Source: Aspidiotus rigidus (taxonomy: Eukaryota > Arthropoda > Insecta > Hemiptera > Diaspididae). From it: a stretch of 64,000 nucleotides of DNA. Under the pieces are notes generated by a model. It was not told the origin of the DNA and did no database searches. It saw only the letters and a program-made list of their open reading frames with translations. Below, one piece after another: positions 42,865 through 56,970 of this stretch (its first letter is position 1; each line of letters opens with the position of its first letter). The stretch covers positions 5,732,501 through 5,796,500 of the forward strand of contig JAVHKY010000012.1 of the NCBI GenBank assembly GCA_035079385.1, in the 5' to 3' direction. Made by a program: the position numbers and the translations under genes.

Positions 42865-43424
42865 CAGGGTAGGGCAAAACAATGTTACGAATTCAATGGG
42901 ATTTTGCGCTAAATTCGTTCTAGCGCAAAAACGTCCTATATGTATACCTCAAAGCTACGAAATTCATATCTCAATTTTATCTTTAATTTGCGCCCCCTCT
43001 CAACGACTTTTCTAAGCCGAATTATGGACCAAAATATCCCAAAAATTTACCAATTTGTGAGGATTTCCGAAATGAGGAATTAGAAATTCCCCACTTCCAA
43101 GCTTCATAGGGTTATTTAGGTATTTTTTTCAGAATGAGCGTTAAATTTCACTTTCAAATTAACTAAATTATGGAAGCTTGAACAATTTTTAGTTTTTGAG
43201 GTTTTTAGCGAATACTGTAAATTTGTCAATCTTTGGCCCATTTTGGTCATGATTTGGCTTAGAAAAGACGTAGAAACTTTTTATTCGGCTCAAATTAAAG
43301 ATAAAATTGAGATAAAGATTTTGTAAGTGTGAAGGATACATGTAACGTTTCGCGGTTTTGCCCTCGATTTTGTGAAATTTCCCATCAAACTACCTAGTAA
43401 ACATATTTTGGGCTCAACCAGGGT
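42865..43424. mobile_element. Foldback (MITE-like) element, copy B
   Basis: Diverged second copy of the element at 34949-35464. CAGGGT lies near both outer edges. The arms share GCGCAAAAACG, GAAATTCATATCTC and CTTTTCTAAGCC, with the inverted forms at 43,250-43,360. It lies between UBL3 and CPSF6. Confidence 0.72.
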
Positions 43425-43762
43425 GTGCATAGTCACTAGTTATTTTTTTATTAACCATTATAATCGAAATTAAAATATCAATTTTGACTGATTGACCGTT
43501 AATCGTTGTAATTCACAATCTATTCTAACCAATGGCCCGATATTTTTTGGTTATAACTGTCATTTGACCAGAATAAATTTGAAGCGGCAAAAAAAAAGAA
43601 AAAACAAAAATGCGCTAGACGAGAGTGTTGAGTTTGTCCACTGTCCAGAGGTACTGAGTAGTAATATTGAATTATTTTTTAAATTATAGGATTTTTCGAT
43701 GCGTAAGTATTATGTAACTTGTGTTCAAGCATTTTAACCGTTATAAGTACTTAGTTATAACC

Positions 43763-43895
43763 TATACTCTGTTCACATTAAGGAAGGATAGAAATATGAC
43801 CTTGAGAACGGAACGGTAGATTAAAATTACCCGGAGCGTTCCGTTCTCGAGGTCGTATTTGTATTTCTATCCTTTCTTAACGTGAACGGAGTATA
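43763..43895. mobile_element. Short foldback element
   Basis: TATACTC..GTTCAC and GTGAACGGAGTATA form inverted ends. The arms (about 52 bp) continue through AAGGATAGAAATA and GAACGGAACG around a 25-bp loop. No coding potential. Confidence 0.7.
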
Positions 43896-44452
43896 AAAAA
43901 ATTTATTTTTTGGCGATCGTAGCGGTTGTATCTGTTGTAACAGTTGATAATTATGACCGTTATATGTTCTAACTACAGTTCTAACATTTGAGTTTTGACA
44001 TATGACCGACAACCAAAAAAATTTGAGAATTCATTTGACGGATATCTAGCTGTTGACCGTTAAAAAAAAATTTTGGTTGCAGGCCGGCCCTGGCCTCAAC
44101 TTGTATATATGTCATGCGGAGAACTTGAAAAATTTTGATCATTGAACTTTCTTATGTTCATCAGGAAGAGAATTAAGGGAAATTCGCAAATTTCGGCCAA
44201 ATTTTCATCCTAATCAATTATCAGAATTACTCGCTTCGATCAACGTATACTTAGTATTATTGAAAATTTCGCGTTCATTAGTAAATATCCATAATCATTT
44301 ATTGAGAACAATATAATTTCTAGTTGATTCTTATCAAATTCATCTAAAAATGAATTTTCCGAAAATTGTCAGAATCAGAAGTTAGTAGACCTACCGCTTA
44401 GAATTCTCGATACAGCAGTAGTGCGCTCTATCTTACTCGGCGTCCTATATTC

Positions 44453-44485
44453 TGACGTCACAGAATCCGACCTTCTCCATCAGTT
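44453..44485 (+). promoter_or_regulatory. CPSF6: CPSF6 core promoter candidate (CRE and Inr)
   Basis: A perfect TGACGTCA (44453-44460) lies 22 bp before TCAGTT (44480-44485), the arthropod initiator consensus. This predicts transcription starting near 44,482 and a 5' untranslated region of about 280 bp before the CPSF6 start. No TATA box is apparent. This is inference from motifs. Confidence 0.45.
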
Positions 44486-44759
44486 TATTCTGCTTTTCGC
44501 AAATCGCAGCGTGCAGCAGCAACTAATTTTCTATTGTCGGTTTTCCTCCGAATCGAATTAAGTTATTTCGTATTTTAGTATTTATTGTTATAACGGGAAA
44601 GAAAATGCGAAAATTAATCTCCCGATTATTTATATTTGCTAGAGGAACATTGGTTTGAATTAATGATACCGTTTTATCCGAACGTAATGTTATATCGGCT
44701 TAGTCCTTCTGATACTTTTTCTTGTTGATTTCTTTCATTTTGGAGTATTATCGAACAAA

Positions 44760-47700
44760 ATGGCAGATGGAGTTGATATTGATTTATACGCCGATGATCT
44801 GGAACAAGATTTTGCTCAAGTAAGGATCAACGAATGCGCAAATTTATATCAGCGAATGTATTCGATTCCGAATCGAGTTATTTATGCTACGATCACCTTG
44901 TACGCGTTCTCTCAGCCGACCGCACAGGCGTCCCGTTTTCACGCATGTTCTTATCTAGACGATGGAAATCATATCGTATCGGTCAATATACCGCACTTAG
45001 GATATACATTACGAATTGATTTCCGTAATTTATCAGATATTCACAGAAGAATCGAATTTTCCAACGAATCATTTTGATTCGTCGAAAATCTTCAATGTTA
45101 TCGTTAACCTCGGTGTCTACATTACCTCTTTTTTCTGTAGGAGTTTAGCGGCGAAACTGTCGATTTGTATGATGACGTTATAGCTAGTGGAACCTCTACG
45201 AATGGCGATGTAAATCCGCAGACAGGTTCCGGCTCCAATTCTGTGAAAAGTGAACCACTTCAGAATCAAACACCACTGAATTCTACCAACGGACCGCCAA
45301 TTAATAATATTCACATTAAGAGGTTTCAGTTGTACGTTGGAAATTTGACATGGGTAAGAAAGAATGATGCAGTAATCATTTTTTATAGTCGAGCGTGTAT
45401 AACAACTTGTTATTTCCATTTCAGTGGACTAGTGACCAAGACATAACTGATGCCGTTCACGCTATCGGAGTCAATGACTTTCTAGATGTTAAATTCTTCG
45501 AAAATAGAGCAAATGGACAATCAAAAGGATTTTGTATGATTTCTGTTGCTTCCGAGGCTAGTATGAGAATGTGTATGGAAAGATTAAACAAAAAAGAACT
45601 GTATGGTCAATGTCCGATCGTGACCTATCCAACGAAACAAGCTTTGAGTCAGGTATTGATTTTTATTTCTTAATTTTGTGGCAGTCTTGAGCACTTCTTG
45701 GTGATTGTTCCTTGTATGAGCTGTATCTAAATCGTGACGTAATTTTCAGTTTGAGGCACAATCTAAAACAAGAGCGGCACCGCCTCAACAAAATAATTCG
45801 GCAAGACCGCAGCATATGGGACCCCCTCCGCAGATGAATAACGCTCCACGAATGATGATGCCTCCTCAACAACAGCAGCAACAAATGCGAGGGAGAATGC
45901 CTGGTCCTGGAATGCCAGGCCCTCCTATGCAACCTGGACCACGAATGCCAGGCCCACCTCCCGTACACCAAATGGTACCAGGATTACCTCCAAACGCCGT
46001 TCCTAATCATCAACCTCCGCCTTTCCATCAAGGTTTGATTTTACTTTTTAATCCCTTCAGTTCCTTAATTCTCAAAAATCTTACTTCAATATTCACTCGA
46101 ATTCTTTCCTAGGTCCCAGACCAGGTATGATGCCGCAAGGTATGCCTCCTCAGAATCGTCCTATGCCTCCTGGACTAGTAAGTGAACGATTCTTCTTTTT
46201 TTTTTTAATTGAATTAAAATGAAATGAGTACTAAATTGACTTCATTCCAGCCGTTCCAAGGTCCTCCTCCGGGTCAAGGAATGCCAAGACCTCCTGGTGG
46301 ACCTCCGCAGATGATGCAAAATGATCCTAGAGGTCCGAGACCAGATTGGAATAGACCACCTGGTAAGTTGAAATTGTTTGGGTTTATTTTCATTTACCAA
46401 TGCTTCAAATCACCGCCATAACGCAAAATGAAAGTATGAATAAGTCACCATAAATTTGAAAACGTACTCTAAATTGTTATTCATGCTTCCCTTTTTAAAC
46501 TGTGATATATTTTATGACATACTTTTCACTCATTATGTGTATGTTCACGATTTTGGGAAAACAAATATTCTGTCGTATGAACATACATAATTTTGAGGTT
46601 TTGAGCCTTCGCCTAACGACGAACTGTTATCAAATATTAATTCATTGATATTGGTCAATTCGATGTTCATTACAATGTATGTCTTATAGAATTTAGATTT
46701 TTTTTTCTAATTCATTCGTAGTACAATTTTAGATAAGCTTACTGAGCGTAATTATTTCTAATGGACGTTTATATAGGTATTGAAATGAAATACAAAGTAA
46801 GGTAGTTCCTAATCCTTTTGGTTAGAGTTTGTACTGATCATCCAACTTTCTTTTTTCTTCTTTATTATCTCTTTCTTATGCATTTGGGTAGTGGGTAAGA
46901 TATGTGTTTTTTAATGTTGATTTATAAGGTGACGAGTCGTATTTATGGTATTCTTTATACTAGAGAAACTTGCGTATCTCTGGCAACCTAAAGTTTGCTT
47001 TACGTTTTTGTTGCCTTTCTATTTATTTATCATTATTTCTTTCCTCTGTATTTCTTTCGCGGATTATTACTGATACTAAGTTTTTGATGACAAGTTTTGA
47101 AAATGCTCTTCTCTGAATGAAATCGTTTTTCGTTCATTTTTTTATTTCCCTTCGTTTTCTTTTCCTTAGCGATATGCCACTTTAAAATTCTGCTTTGAAC
47201 ATTAAATCATTTACGACTGGAAGTACTTTTTCCATGTTATACCTGAGTTTTTTTTTAAATTAAAAGTTGAGTGTAGGTATTATTTCGTATCTGTGTCCTA
47301 CATTCTCGAAGCTTGTAATGGTTCAAAACATTTTAACTGACAATAATTCACATTTTCTTGCAATAAGTTGGCGAATATAGGACAAATTAATTCATCGTAA
47401 TCACTTTTTTTCGACCCTTCACAATGTTAATTTAACGTTCATCTTCGTTCTATTCGAACATATTTCGGAAAAATCGTATTCTCAAATATAAATTTATTTT
47501 AGACTAAAAGCCATATCTCAGAAATTCAATAATCGTTGCCATTATTTTGGGGCGGATATATTTTAAATTCGGTACACAAAGAAACGAACTGTCGTAAAAC
47601 AATATAAAAATATTGCTCAGCAAGTTAGGTTCAATTCGTATTTTCACTTGTCGTCGGGTTCTCAAGTTTTATTAACCAGATTAAAAGAGTTGAAGTTATG

Positions 47701-50700
47701 AAGACTTATAGGTACTGTACTTTTCTACAGTATATTAGTTAAATTTTGATGCTCTATTTATATATTATTGAATCTTTTTTTTTTCTAGTTTACTTTTTGC
47801 TATCATCGACTTGCTCTTAAGATCATTTATCTGTTATGATAATAGAATTCTTTATCTTTACTATCAGATTGTGATACGCGTTTTTTGAATTAACACGATT
47901 TAAGAAATCTGGGCTATCGTGATAAAGTTAATGAATTTCAATTACAACTACGTTTGCCTGTCTCCCTAGTCTCGTTTCTATTTTTATCATTGTTTCCATA
48001 CATTCACTCTATTCTCATTAATTCATCCATTTGTTCGGATTTTTTTTTTTTTTTTCATGAACACTACATTCAAGGGTATCGGCTCGGAGTGGGCAGATGG
48101 AATATAAATTAGGATTGGAGGTAGTTCATAGTGCTAATGATTTTCTATGATTAATTGAGAGGGAGTTTGTGATCCAGGGAGAGACAGAATGAAGCTAGAT
48201 GTTGTTTAGAGTTTGGCAAGAGAAGAACTGTTGAACAGATAGATCTTCAGCATTACAGTATGGGTATGAAGGATATGAAATGATTAAAAAGAGAAGAGCG
48301 AGTGAGACAGGTATGGACTGTTCTTAGACGGATTAGGATGACTTCTCGTTGAGAAAGGCGTTGGAGAGTGTTAGGGACTATGCGGAGGTGTATTTTTTCA
48401 GTTTGCCAAGCATTGCTGTCCGAGCAATCGATCGGTAAGAGGCGGGTAAAAAGATATCTGTAGTAGGTTTTAGTATTGGATGGATGAAAGCGCATTTCTA
48501 GGTGGAAAGAAAATGGAATTAAGAAATTGAGGTGAAGGTTTTTTAGCATGGTTGCGTGAATGTTTTTAATCTTGTATCCGGTGTGGAATAATGCTAAGCC
48601 TAAAATAAGTGAATAACAATTTTTAGACACATTCTGCCGAAAAGATGATCATAAGAATGTCAACTCCGTTATCACGATAGCCCAATCTGGGGGTAGGAAC
48701 TATCTACAGACATGCATAAATGATAGTATGAATAGCCAAAATCGGTTGAAACTTTCAAGAGGGGCGTATGAAGTTCTTGGTACACAAATGAGGAGGTTAC
48801 TCTGATAATATCAATCACGTATATCTGTATTTAGTTCCTTATTGAAGGATACAAATTTGTTAAATTGTTTTCTTCCATACGAATATAATTTTCGTTCAAA
48901 TCTTCTATCTCTTGCATTGCTTGTACGTGGTAAATGCGACCGATAATTGCTGTAGTATAATAGTTTTTGTGAATAACCAGAGATCTCTTCTTAATTATAA
49001 GTCTGTGGTTGTCCCAAAATTGAGTTTTCTGCGACTAGACGAAAAATCTCAATGTATTTCAAGTTTGGAATATAATACTAGTTTACGAAAAAATGTTAAT
49101 AACGAATTTTTTTTTTGTTATTTTTATTTTATCGTAATTTTTTTTTGTCCTTCAGGTCTATTTTATGTCGAATTCTTATGTACCTAAATTTGCTCGTCGA
49201 AGATTTGTATCGCTAGTGATGAGCCTGCACCGACTGAATGTTTTTTTTTTTTTTTTTTTTCTGCATTTTTTGCATTTTATATTTGCATAAAAATATTATT
49301 TGTTTTTTAAGGTGCACCTCATCAGCCAGGAGGGCCATCCTTTCCCAGTCATCAACAAGGCCCTCCTATGCAAGGCTTAATGCCTGGTCAAGGACCTATG
49401 GCGCGTCCGCCAGGTCATTTAGGAGGTAATTATTATGTTTATTTATACCGATTTGTATTGAAAAGCGATAGTAAAAAAAAAATTGAAAGTACAGCACTAT
49501 ACATTGCAAGTAGTGATACAAATATTTCTAACCGCGAATATATTTGTATCACTGCTCGATTTGCAATCCGTACGTTCGCACTTCTGCGTGTATGATCTTT
49601 TTCTTATTTTAATTAGTAAGCATGTAATTATGAGCGATAAGTCATTCCCAAGAAAGTCATAATATTAAGTTATAACAATTTAAATGAAAATTATTGTTAT
49701 CGTATTGGTAAGAAGGGGGTGAAAGCCTATCGCGATTATAATCTGTCGTATTGGAGATTAGATTGTTGAAACTCTGGATCTTGTAATCATAACATTTTGT
49801 TGAAATCCTAGAATATTACAGAAAATACGCTGTGAATTTTCGTAGGTAAATGAGTGCAGCCTAATTCTACTGCCTTACTGAAAGGAATTAAGTGACTATA
49901 ATATACGAGTATTCGAGTGTCTATGTGTACGAATACTTATTTGCCATCTAAGTTACGCTTTTCTAATTTATCCACGAGCATTTATTTCGATATTTGCATG
50001 TTAAAGTTCCTTTATTGTTTCATCGCCTTACTATGAGATATAATCGTGCCATAGTTGTTCGTTGAAAATATTTATATCTTGGGAATGACGGTACTGTTTC
50101 GTATTTTAGTCAATGTATTATGCAGTACTTGTAATAAAAATTAAAATAGCGTGTAATTAGATTTTATCTTGTACGTATTTTTTTTTTGTAAATAATAGAT
50201 TTCTTATTTTATAAGAATACTACTAATCTCAGTTAGAAATTTTGTAACAGAATTTTCATTAATGAATAATTTTATCCACGTGTTGCAATGTCGACTTTAG
50301 GCCCTCCAGTACACGGAATGCCACCTGGAGCACAAGGACCTCCGCCGCCGCAACAAATGGCGCCCGCGCCGCACGTGAATCCAGCATTTTTCCAACAGCC
50401 GCAACAACACCAAGGAGGACATCACGTAGGTCAAGGATATGGATCGCAAGCGTCTGCTAGGGTAACTGAATAATTTTATGTTATTTTCTTTTAAAGGAAA
50501 ATCGATTTTTCTTTGTTTGTTTTTCTTTTTTATACCCCTTTTTTTTTTCTATTTTTTTTTTTTTTAATTACACTACATTTGTGTACGTCAATTTTAAAAT
50601 GTAGATCGTATTATGGGTAGCTTACCTTATTTTCCTGCTCGCTCATTAGAAGCGTGCACGTCAAAAGGTCGCCAATTTTTGTTGAGAATTGGTTTTGAAA

Positions 50701-53448
50701 TTTTTTTTTACGATTTCTTGAACAAATTATGATTCGTGATGACGAATTTAAAAATTGTGAACGATGTTAGTGAGAAAGACGTCTTTGAGACTAAATGAGT
50801 ACTCGAGAGTGTACTCAATTTTATTGGGTAAACATACGAGAACGTATCGATTGAAATTGTTTCCCTTTTCCGTGCACGTATGTTTAAAAACAAGAAATTC
50901 TCTGTTTGGAACTTATCAATGGAGGATTTTCTTTTCTGTATTTTTTATAATTTGATTTTGCATCATTTCGCGTATTGTCCATTTTCGATCTCATCATTAC
51001 ATATTTTTCGAATTGCTGTAATATTTTCTACTTTTTCTCTCTTTCGTTCCTCTTTTTTTTTTCCTTTTTTCTTTTGTTGATCATTTTTTTCTCTTTTCTT
51101 CTTTTTGTTATATGCGTTATATCATTCGATTGTTGAATTGTGAAAATTTATTTTAAAAATATTTCTTAGAATTTTTTCTTTTGTATGGTGAAGTTATGAT
51201 TTTCGAATCTTTGTCGGGTATTCATATCGAAATGATTTGAAATTATTTTTTGTATACTATATTAATTGCAATTCACGCCATTTTTATTTCGAAGTTCTTG
51301 ACGTAGTTAATTCGGTGGTGGTTCGCAACGGCGACTTTTAATTTGAAAACTATGAAATTCCATTCACTCGTATCTTTTTTATTTTTCCCCCATTCCCTTG
51401 GAAAATATCATTAATACGTAGTATTTACCGAATTTGTGTTACGATAAAGTGGAATTGAGCAGTGCGTGTGTGCTCTATCAGTTTTCTGACTAGGCATATC
51501 CGCGGCTGCATCAATAATGGACACTTAATCGGAATTTCGTGAATACCAAACTATTCCGGTTAACCTATTAAGAACTAAACAAATTTTCAATCACGACTCC
51601 CAGATTCAGGCGAGTGAGTAGAAGAAAAAAAGAAAATGTAATATTTTTTCTTTCTCAGTTGAATAATGGTTTGAAGTACAAAACATCTGTATTTTGAAAA
51701 AAAAAAAAATATGAAAAGAAAACATAATCTTTATCGATTTCTTCCATACGTATTTGTATATGACTTGAATCATTTCAGTTTGCAGCCATATTTTCATTTT
51801 TGACGTACGATGATGGAAACAATCGTCAGTTCTTCTGATAATCATTCGATTATTTTTTTTATTTTTTCTGTAGCCGTATGGTGGAGGTGATGGGCATCGT
51901 GATCATCATGGTATGTCGGCAATTGGCGAACAAGAATTCGAAGAGATCATGAGTAGGAATCGAACAGTGTCGAGTTCGGCCATTACGAGAGCCGTAGCGG
52001 ATGCAGCTGCAGGTATTGGACTTTTTTTTTCTCGTAGAAATAGTAATTAAGTTAAGGACCTGTTCGCGATAGGGTTCCTTCCCGCCAACTTTGCAGGTGC
52101 GGATTTAGAAGATGATTTTGGGAAGGGAAATCAACGACTTTTTTGATCAAAGCTTTCGTTTTTCCTTTACTCTTATTGTTTAGATTTTTGGGGAGAGGGA
52201 AGTTCCTGAGTTCCTCCCCAGCCCGCCCCGTCAATCCTCCCCTGACTTTGCATACAAACAAGACATCAACAGAAGCGTTTCTTCAGAATTTCTTTTTTTT
52301 TCTTTATCAGTATATCTTCATGACTCAGATACTGTCGATAAGACTTGAGTAATCAAATCCATGAAATTCTCGATAGGGTTTTAAGTCTGTGTTTGTAAAA
52401 TGACTAACTGATTTCGAATTTAAAGGTGAATATGCGAGTGCGATCGAAACTTTGGTCACCGCGATATCGTTGATCAAACAATCGAAAGTTTCCGGTGACG
52501 ACCGATGTAAAATATTAGTAAGTTCATTACAGGATACGCTACACGGCATTGAAACAAAGAGTTATGGACACAGCCGTAGAGGTAGTACGTATCAATTCTT
52601 TTTATTTTTCCACTTTCTTACGCGCTGTACCTCATTTTTATCTATCTTTTCGTGTACTTACAGATAGATCAAGATCGCGCGACCGTGATCGATCTCATCG
52701 ACGCTCCAGACGTGATCGAACTCGATCAAGAGAGAGGGAATACAGGGACAGAAGTCGCGACAGAGATCGTGAAAGAGAACGCGAAAAAGAAAGGTAAGTT
52801 CGACTTTAAATTTGTAGTTGCATATCGTTAAATTGTTTTTAATTTTTCATTCTCTTTCTGTCAGGTACTACGCTGATATGTACGCTCGAGATAGATCACG
52901 TAGTCGAGATCGTGAACGCGACCGTGAGCGAGAATATAGGGATCGGAGTCGCGAGGACAGGTAAGACTTGGCGTAAAATTTAAGCGAATTTTCCTTTCGT
53001 GTCGTGTGTATGCAAACATGGAAAAACGCAAGTTACTGTAGTTAGCTCAAGTGAGCGCGTTTCTGAATACTAATCCTTTTCCTTTTGAATTCGAACTTTG
53101 TTAGTTCCACGCGTGTCAATGTACGTAATCGGGTAAAGTCTCCACCAGATGCCGTTGATCCTGTGGCTGCTGCAGCGGCTGTTCCATCTTCCAAGTCTAG
53201 CAGGTACGGTAATCTACGCTGGCATTGTCGAGCTTGATTTCTCATGTTTGCTGAAAAAATAAATGTTCGAATTGTTACATATCTGTTCTAGTCGTTATTA
53301 TGAAGACCGTTATCGTGAACGAGATCGTGATCGTGAAAGGGACCGTGACAGAGATCGTGACAGGGAATCACGCCATGTTGAACGTGAACGCGATCGTGAA
53401 CGACGTGAAGAAAGAGGTGAATCGTCACACAGAACTTCGAGACACTGA
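44760..53448 (+). CDS. CPSF6: CPSF6 / CFIm68, cleavage factor Im large subunit
   Basis: Exons are 44760-44819, 45141-45353, 45425-45652, 45750-46032, 46113-46177, 46251-46362, 49312-49425, 50301-50461, 51874-52012, 52426-52581, 52664-52793, 52865-52960, 53105-53203 and 53292-53448. All junctions keep frame and give 670 residues. The start [12 protein letters not shown] matches CPSF6. The RRM (about residues 82-165) has RNP2 LYVGNL, the LTW/W exon junction, [14 protein letters not shown] (RNP1) and the G-V-N-D segment. A proline/methionine/glutamine-rich linker fills about 168-425. A conserved block follows ([35 protein letters not shown]). The C-terminus is an RD/RE/RS-rich tail. With NUDT21 it forms CFIm, which binds UGUA elements and directs nuclear poly(A) site choice. 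The protein is somewhat longer than vertebrate forms, mainly in the linker. Confidence 0.95.
46363..49311 (+). other. CPSF6 intron 6, 2.9 kb
   Basis: The largest CPSF6 intron. Apart from an antisense LINE fragment at 48,040-48,620 and T-rich tracts near its 3' end, I see no gene. The acceptor is TTTTTTAAG. Confidence 0.6.
48040..48620 (-). mobile_element. Jockey-like LINE 3' fragment
   Basis: The minus-strand reading contains [21 protein letters not shown], close to the SRREEVLLTRLRIGHT block just after RNase H in jockey/R1 LINEs. A T-run of about 17 on the plus strand (near 48,040-48,056) corresponds to a 3' poly(A). The fragment is 5'-truncated and antisense to CPSF6. Confidence 0.72.
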
Positions 53449-54430
53449 TAACAATAGAGGTAAAAATTCATGTTCGATTTTTGAGTATGTGGTAGTTTCT
53501 CCACTTAAGTGGTCTTAGTAGAATCCGTAGCATGGGCGGGAATGAGTTAATGGACAATCCAAATGACTCAATTCTGTTGAGCACGGATTAATGCATGAGT
53601 TAGTAAGTGTAGTTGAAAACTTAGGCGAGGTTCATCAGATCACTCTCTCTGATGATCTTGTAAGCTCAATTTATTCTTACTAGCTAGATCTAGACATGTT
53701 CACGATGTAAAGATAGTATTTAGAGGACATTTTATTTTGTTGAATTTCTTCTGATCAGGCCATCTATGTTGCATAATCGTTGAAGGTTATTGAAATTCTA
53801 TTCTGTACTATTGATTGTTGGCGATTGAGGTATCAATATCATTTTTTTTTTACAGATTTTATTTTAATGCAATATTTTTTTCTTTCTTTTCCCTATCAGG
53901 AGACTAAGTCTGATGTAATTTACGAAGATTTTTACGTTGTTTTCTTGAGTGTTGATCCGAAGGCACAGGTTGTTCGTTGTCTTGAATTGTGTGAAAGTAT
54001 TTAATATTTATAGTACCAATGGTAGTCGCTCTCAGCGAAATTTCGATTGTTTTATTATAACTGAAAATACGAATAATTAATATTAATGGAAACGGAACGC
54101 GAATTCGTAATACCGCGAAACCATGTTCACTCGATGGTTAATTTTCTCTCCTCTCGATAATAATTTTAGTTCTTTTTTATTCATAGCCTTATTTCTAATC
54201 ATTTTAATTTTTTTTTTTTTTTTGTTATACTTTTGCTACGTTGTACGTATTAATGCTGTATTTAGGAACGGAATTCTTTCTTCACTTGGAAATTAATATT
54301 GAATTGTACAGATCATTCGAATTATGACAGAGCATTTCTATATGAATGTATTATATTTTGCTGTCTCTATTAGAAAAAAACTTCTCCCTTTCTATTATTC
54401 CTCATTTCAATAAATTAAATTTGTCATGTT
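53449..54430 (+). other. CPSF6: Probable CPSF6 3' untranslated region
   Basis: AT-rich non-coding sequence with an AATAAA at 54409-54414, about 960 bp after the stop, as the best poly(A) signal. Nothing else is recognised. Confidence 0.5.
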
Positions 54431-56953
54431 ATTTTGAAGATTATTTTATTGGATGTTGAATTGAGCAAGACGTGGAGCATCACAAATTATCGAAATTCCA
54501 TCTATCATTTCGAACTTTAATTTCTCGTATTACCTTTCGAAGAAACTTTATTTCGGAAGTACTTGTTAGAGAACGTGCCGAAGACTAAAATTGGATTATA
54601 TTAAACTGCATCTTGATCCAACACGAAGCTGTGGGAAAAAAAAAAAACAGGAAATGACTTCAGAAGCGCTCCTTGAACCTTTGTAGATAATTGTTGATTG
54701 AATTTCACCTATACGGCACATTATGGAAAACGAGCTGGAATTACATTGTTTTTCTGCTGACATGTGATCATAATGAAAATTCTTCTACATCGGTATCCAT
54801 CATTGTCATTCTATTTTTCGGGACTCATACATGTTAACAATTGGACGACAAAGTTGAAGCACAGTGCTCCAAATCGAAGGGAAATGATCAAATCGCCTGG
54901 TGCGATGGAAAAATATTATTATTTTGGGTATCATCAGTTACTCCGATCAGGAACGAATAATAATCCATGATTAGGAGATATTGAAAGATGAAAAAAGTTT
55001 GAAGAAAATCCTTTTAGTTTGATAATCTTAATTACGTAGGCTACTTAATTTTCTTGATTCCTGAATGGCAGATTCTAAGGAATATTGACGCATATTCGAG
55101 CCATGGATTTTATTCAATTCGGATGCTTGTAATTCAACTTGGAAAAGAATCAGAATATGAAATTGAATACAATTCTGCTAACTTCATCCAACTCGGTTTA
55201 TCATCTCCTATTAGTTGAGTTTCACTCAAAATAATGATAGGTAAGCTCATTTACCATAATATCGTGTACCTATAATATTCAATGGATAAGATGTTTGAAA
55301 CGCCTAGTAATGAAAATGTTGATCGTAAAGCTAGCCAGAATTGTAGTTTATTTTATGTCGATTAAATTGATTTACTTCAATAAATAATTATTATTATTTA
55401 ATCTTGAATTACTGAAATAGTTTGATTAGGAATTTAGCTGGGCTGAACTGCTGGAGCCATTTTTTTTTATCAGATTCAGATGACTCGTTCACGAACGAGT
55501 TCACCAACCTGGGCTTTTCTAATTAACTTCTGTCAAGTTTCAAAATACTAAAAATAGTTGAATACTTACTAAGTTGAGTTGAAGGAAGAACAGTAACTTA
55601 CTAATTTTCACACTACTTTCACGAAATATCGCGAAATTCATTTGAAAATTTTTCCAGCGCAAACTACAAACTTACCTTGAACCCTTGAACGAAGATCTTC
55701 AAAGGTAATTCATACCGCACCGTCCTTGATTGATGAACCATGGACTTGCAAAGAATTCAGAATTCACAAACTCCAAATTCCTTTAATTAATTTTTTAATG
55801 ACTTGATTATAATTGAATGAATAGATAGATACTTCGCTCAATTCATTGAAAAAATAAATAGCGTCATCTTGAAATCTTGACCCATTGCAACTACATTTCC
55901 ACGATTCGAAAAATACTTTTCAGTTTTCATATTCGTGTTCTGGTAACACTGCTTCCAATCATTCATCAAAATATCTGATGAGCCAACAGCCAAGCTGCAG
56001 GATGATGCAGCTAGCTGTTGTGTTAATGAGATGAGTGTTGTGACTCATACATGTCTACTCTTGCCGTTATTATATTAAGAAGAACAATATTTTCGAAGTA
56101 GAAAATCCTCTTATATTAATCGGTCGTCCTGCAGGCATCTTCATAAGTTCTACCGATCTCAATCCTAGTGATTCACATCCAGTAGAAATATTATTTTCCG
56201 ACGAAACCGGTGGCTTTCAATCTTCCATTAATTAAGTAAGTACCCTATTGATTCAAGGATGCGCTCACGAATATTTTTTTTATAATGTTACCCCAGTGAC
56301 TATATAGTCGTTAGAAACTCGTTATTAATCTAATTATCTCGCTCTACATGTGAACTGACCTCTGTTATTAGATGTGTTAGTAAAATGAGCTAGTTAACAT
56401 CAAGTAGGTGTACAGATGCGCGAACCCACTTACACTTGTCAATCATTTTGAGGAATTACATCTTCCCATCACAAACACAATATCAATACTAGCGTGTTTT
56501 AGATGATTTTTCGCGAATTAACGCTTGTTCACGATTAACCCTCCCCATCTTTTGGCAAGTTTTCAGTGTATGAATCTAATTTTATCTCCCCTGTGGGTGA
56601 CGAGATTTTTTGCCTAATTATTATTTTGTTTCGAATCCAAAATTTGAATATTTTGTTTTCCGAATTACGTCGACTATCATCCGTACGATATAAACATAAT
56701 AGAGAAATTGGAAAGAATATAGGTGAAGGGTACGAACTTGTTTACGTACGAGTGCGTTCCTTTACAAACGAGGAAATCAGACTTCTCTTTTCCTCGTTTA
56801 ATTTTGTATTTGTATGGTTTCTTGAAGTTCGTTGATAAACAAAGTAATCATATTTCACATACCTTTTTTTACCTATCGAATTCTTGCGAGAAACTACGCT
56901 TGAAATCATGTTGCTTGAATAGAACATTTAGTTTTTATTATTTCATTTTTCAG
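54431..56953 (+). other. Intergenic and CAP 5' region, no gene supported
   Basis: No transposon or conserved coding block was recognised. The region must hold the CAP promoter and a non-coding first exon, because an acceptor (TTTCATTTTTCAG at about 56,953) precedes the CAP start codon by 17 bp. Confidence 0.4.
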
Positions 56954-56970
56954 ATTAGAACGAATTAACC

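Noticed and set aside
44834..45077. Open frames continuing from CPSF6 exon 1
   Set aside because: They run through a GTAAGG donor into intron 1; exon 2 at 45141 restores the CPSF6 reading.
53780..54004. Possible extra CPSF6 exon (GAGACTAAGTCTGATG.. after CTATCAG)
   Set aside because: The CPSF6 frame already ends at 53,448 with a natural RS/RE tail; this looks like 3' UTR, though an alternative spliced 3' end cannot be excluded.
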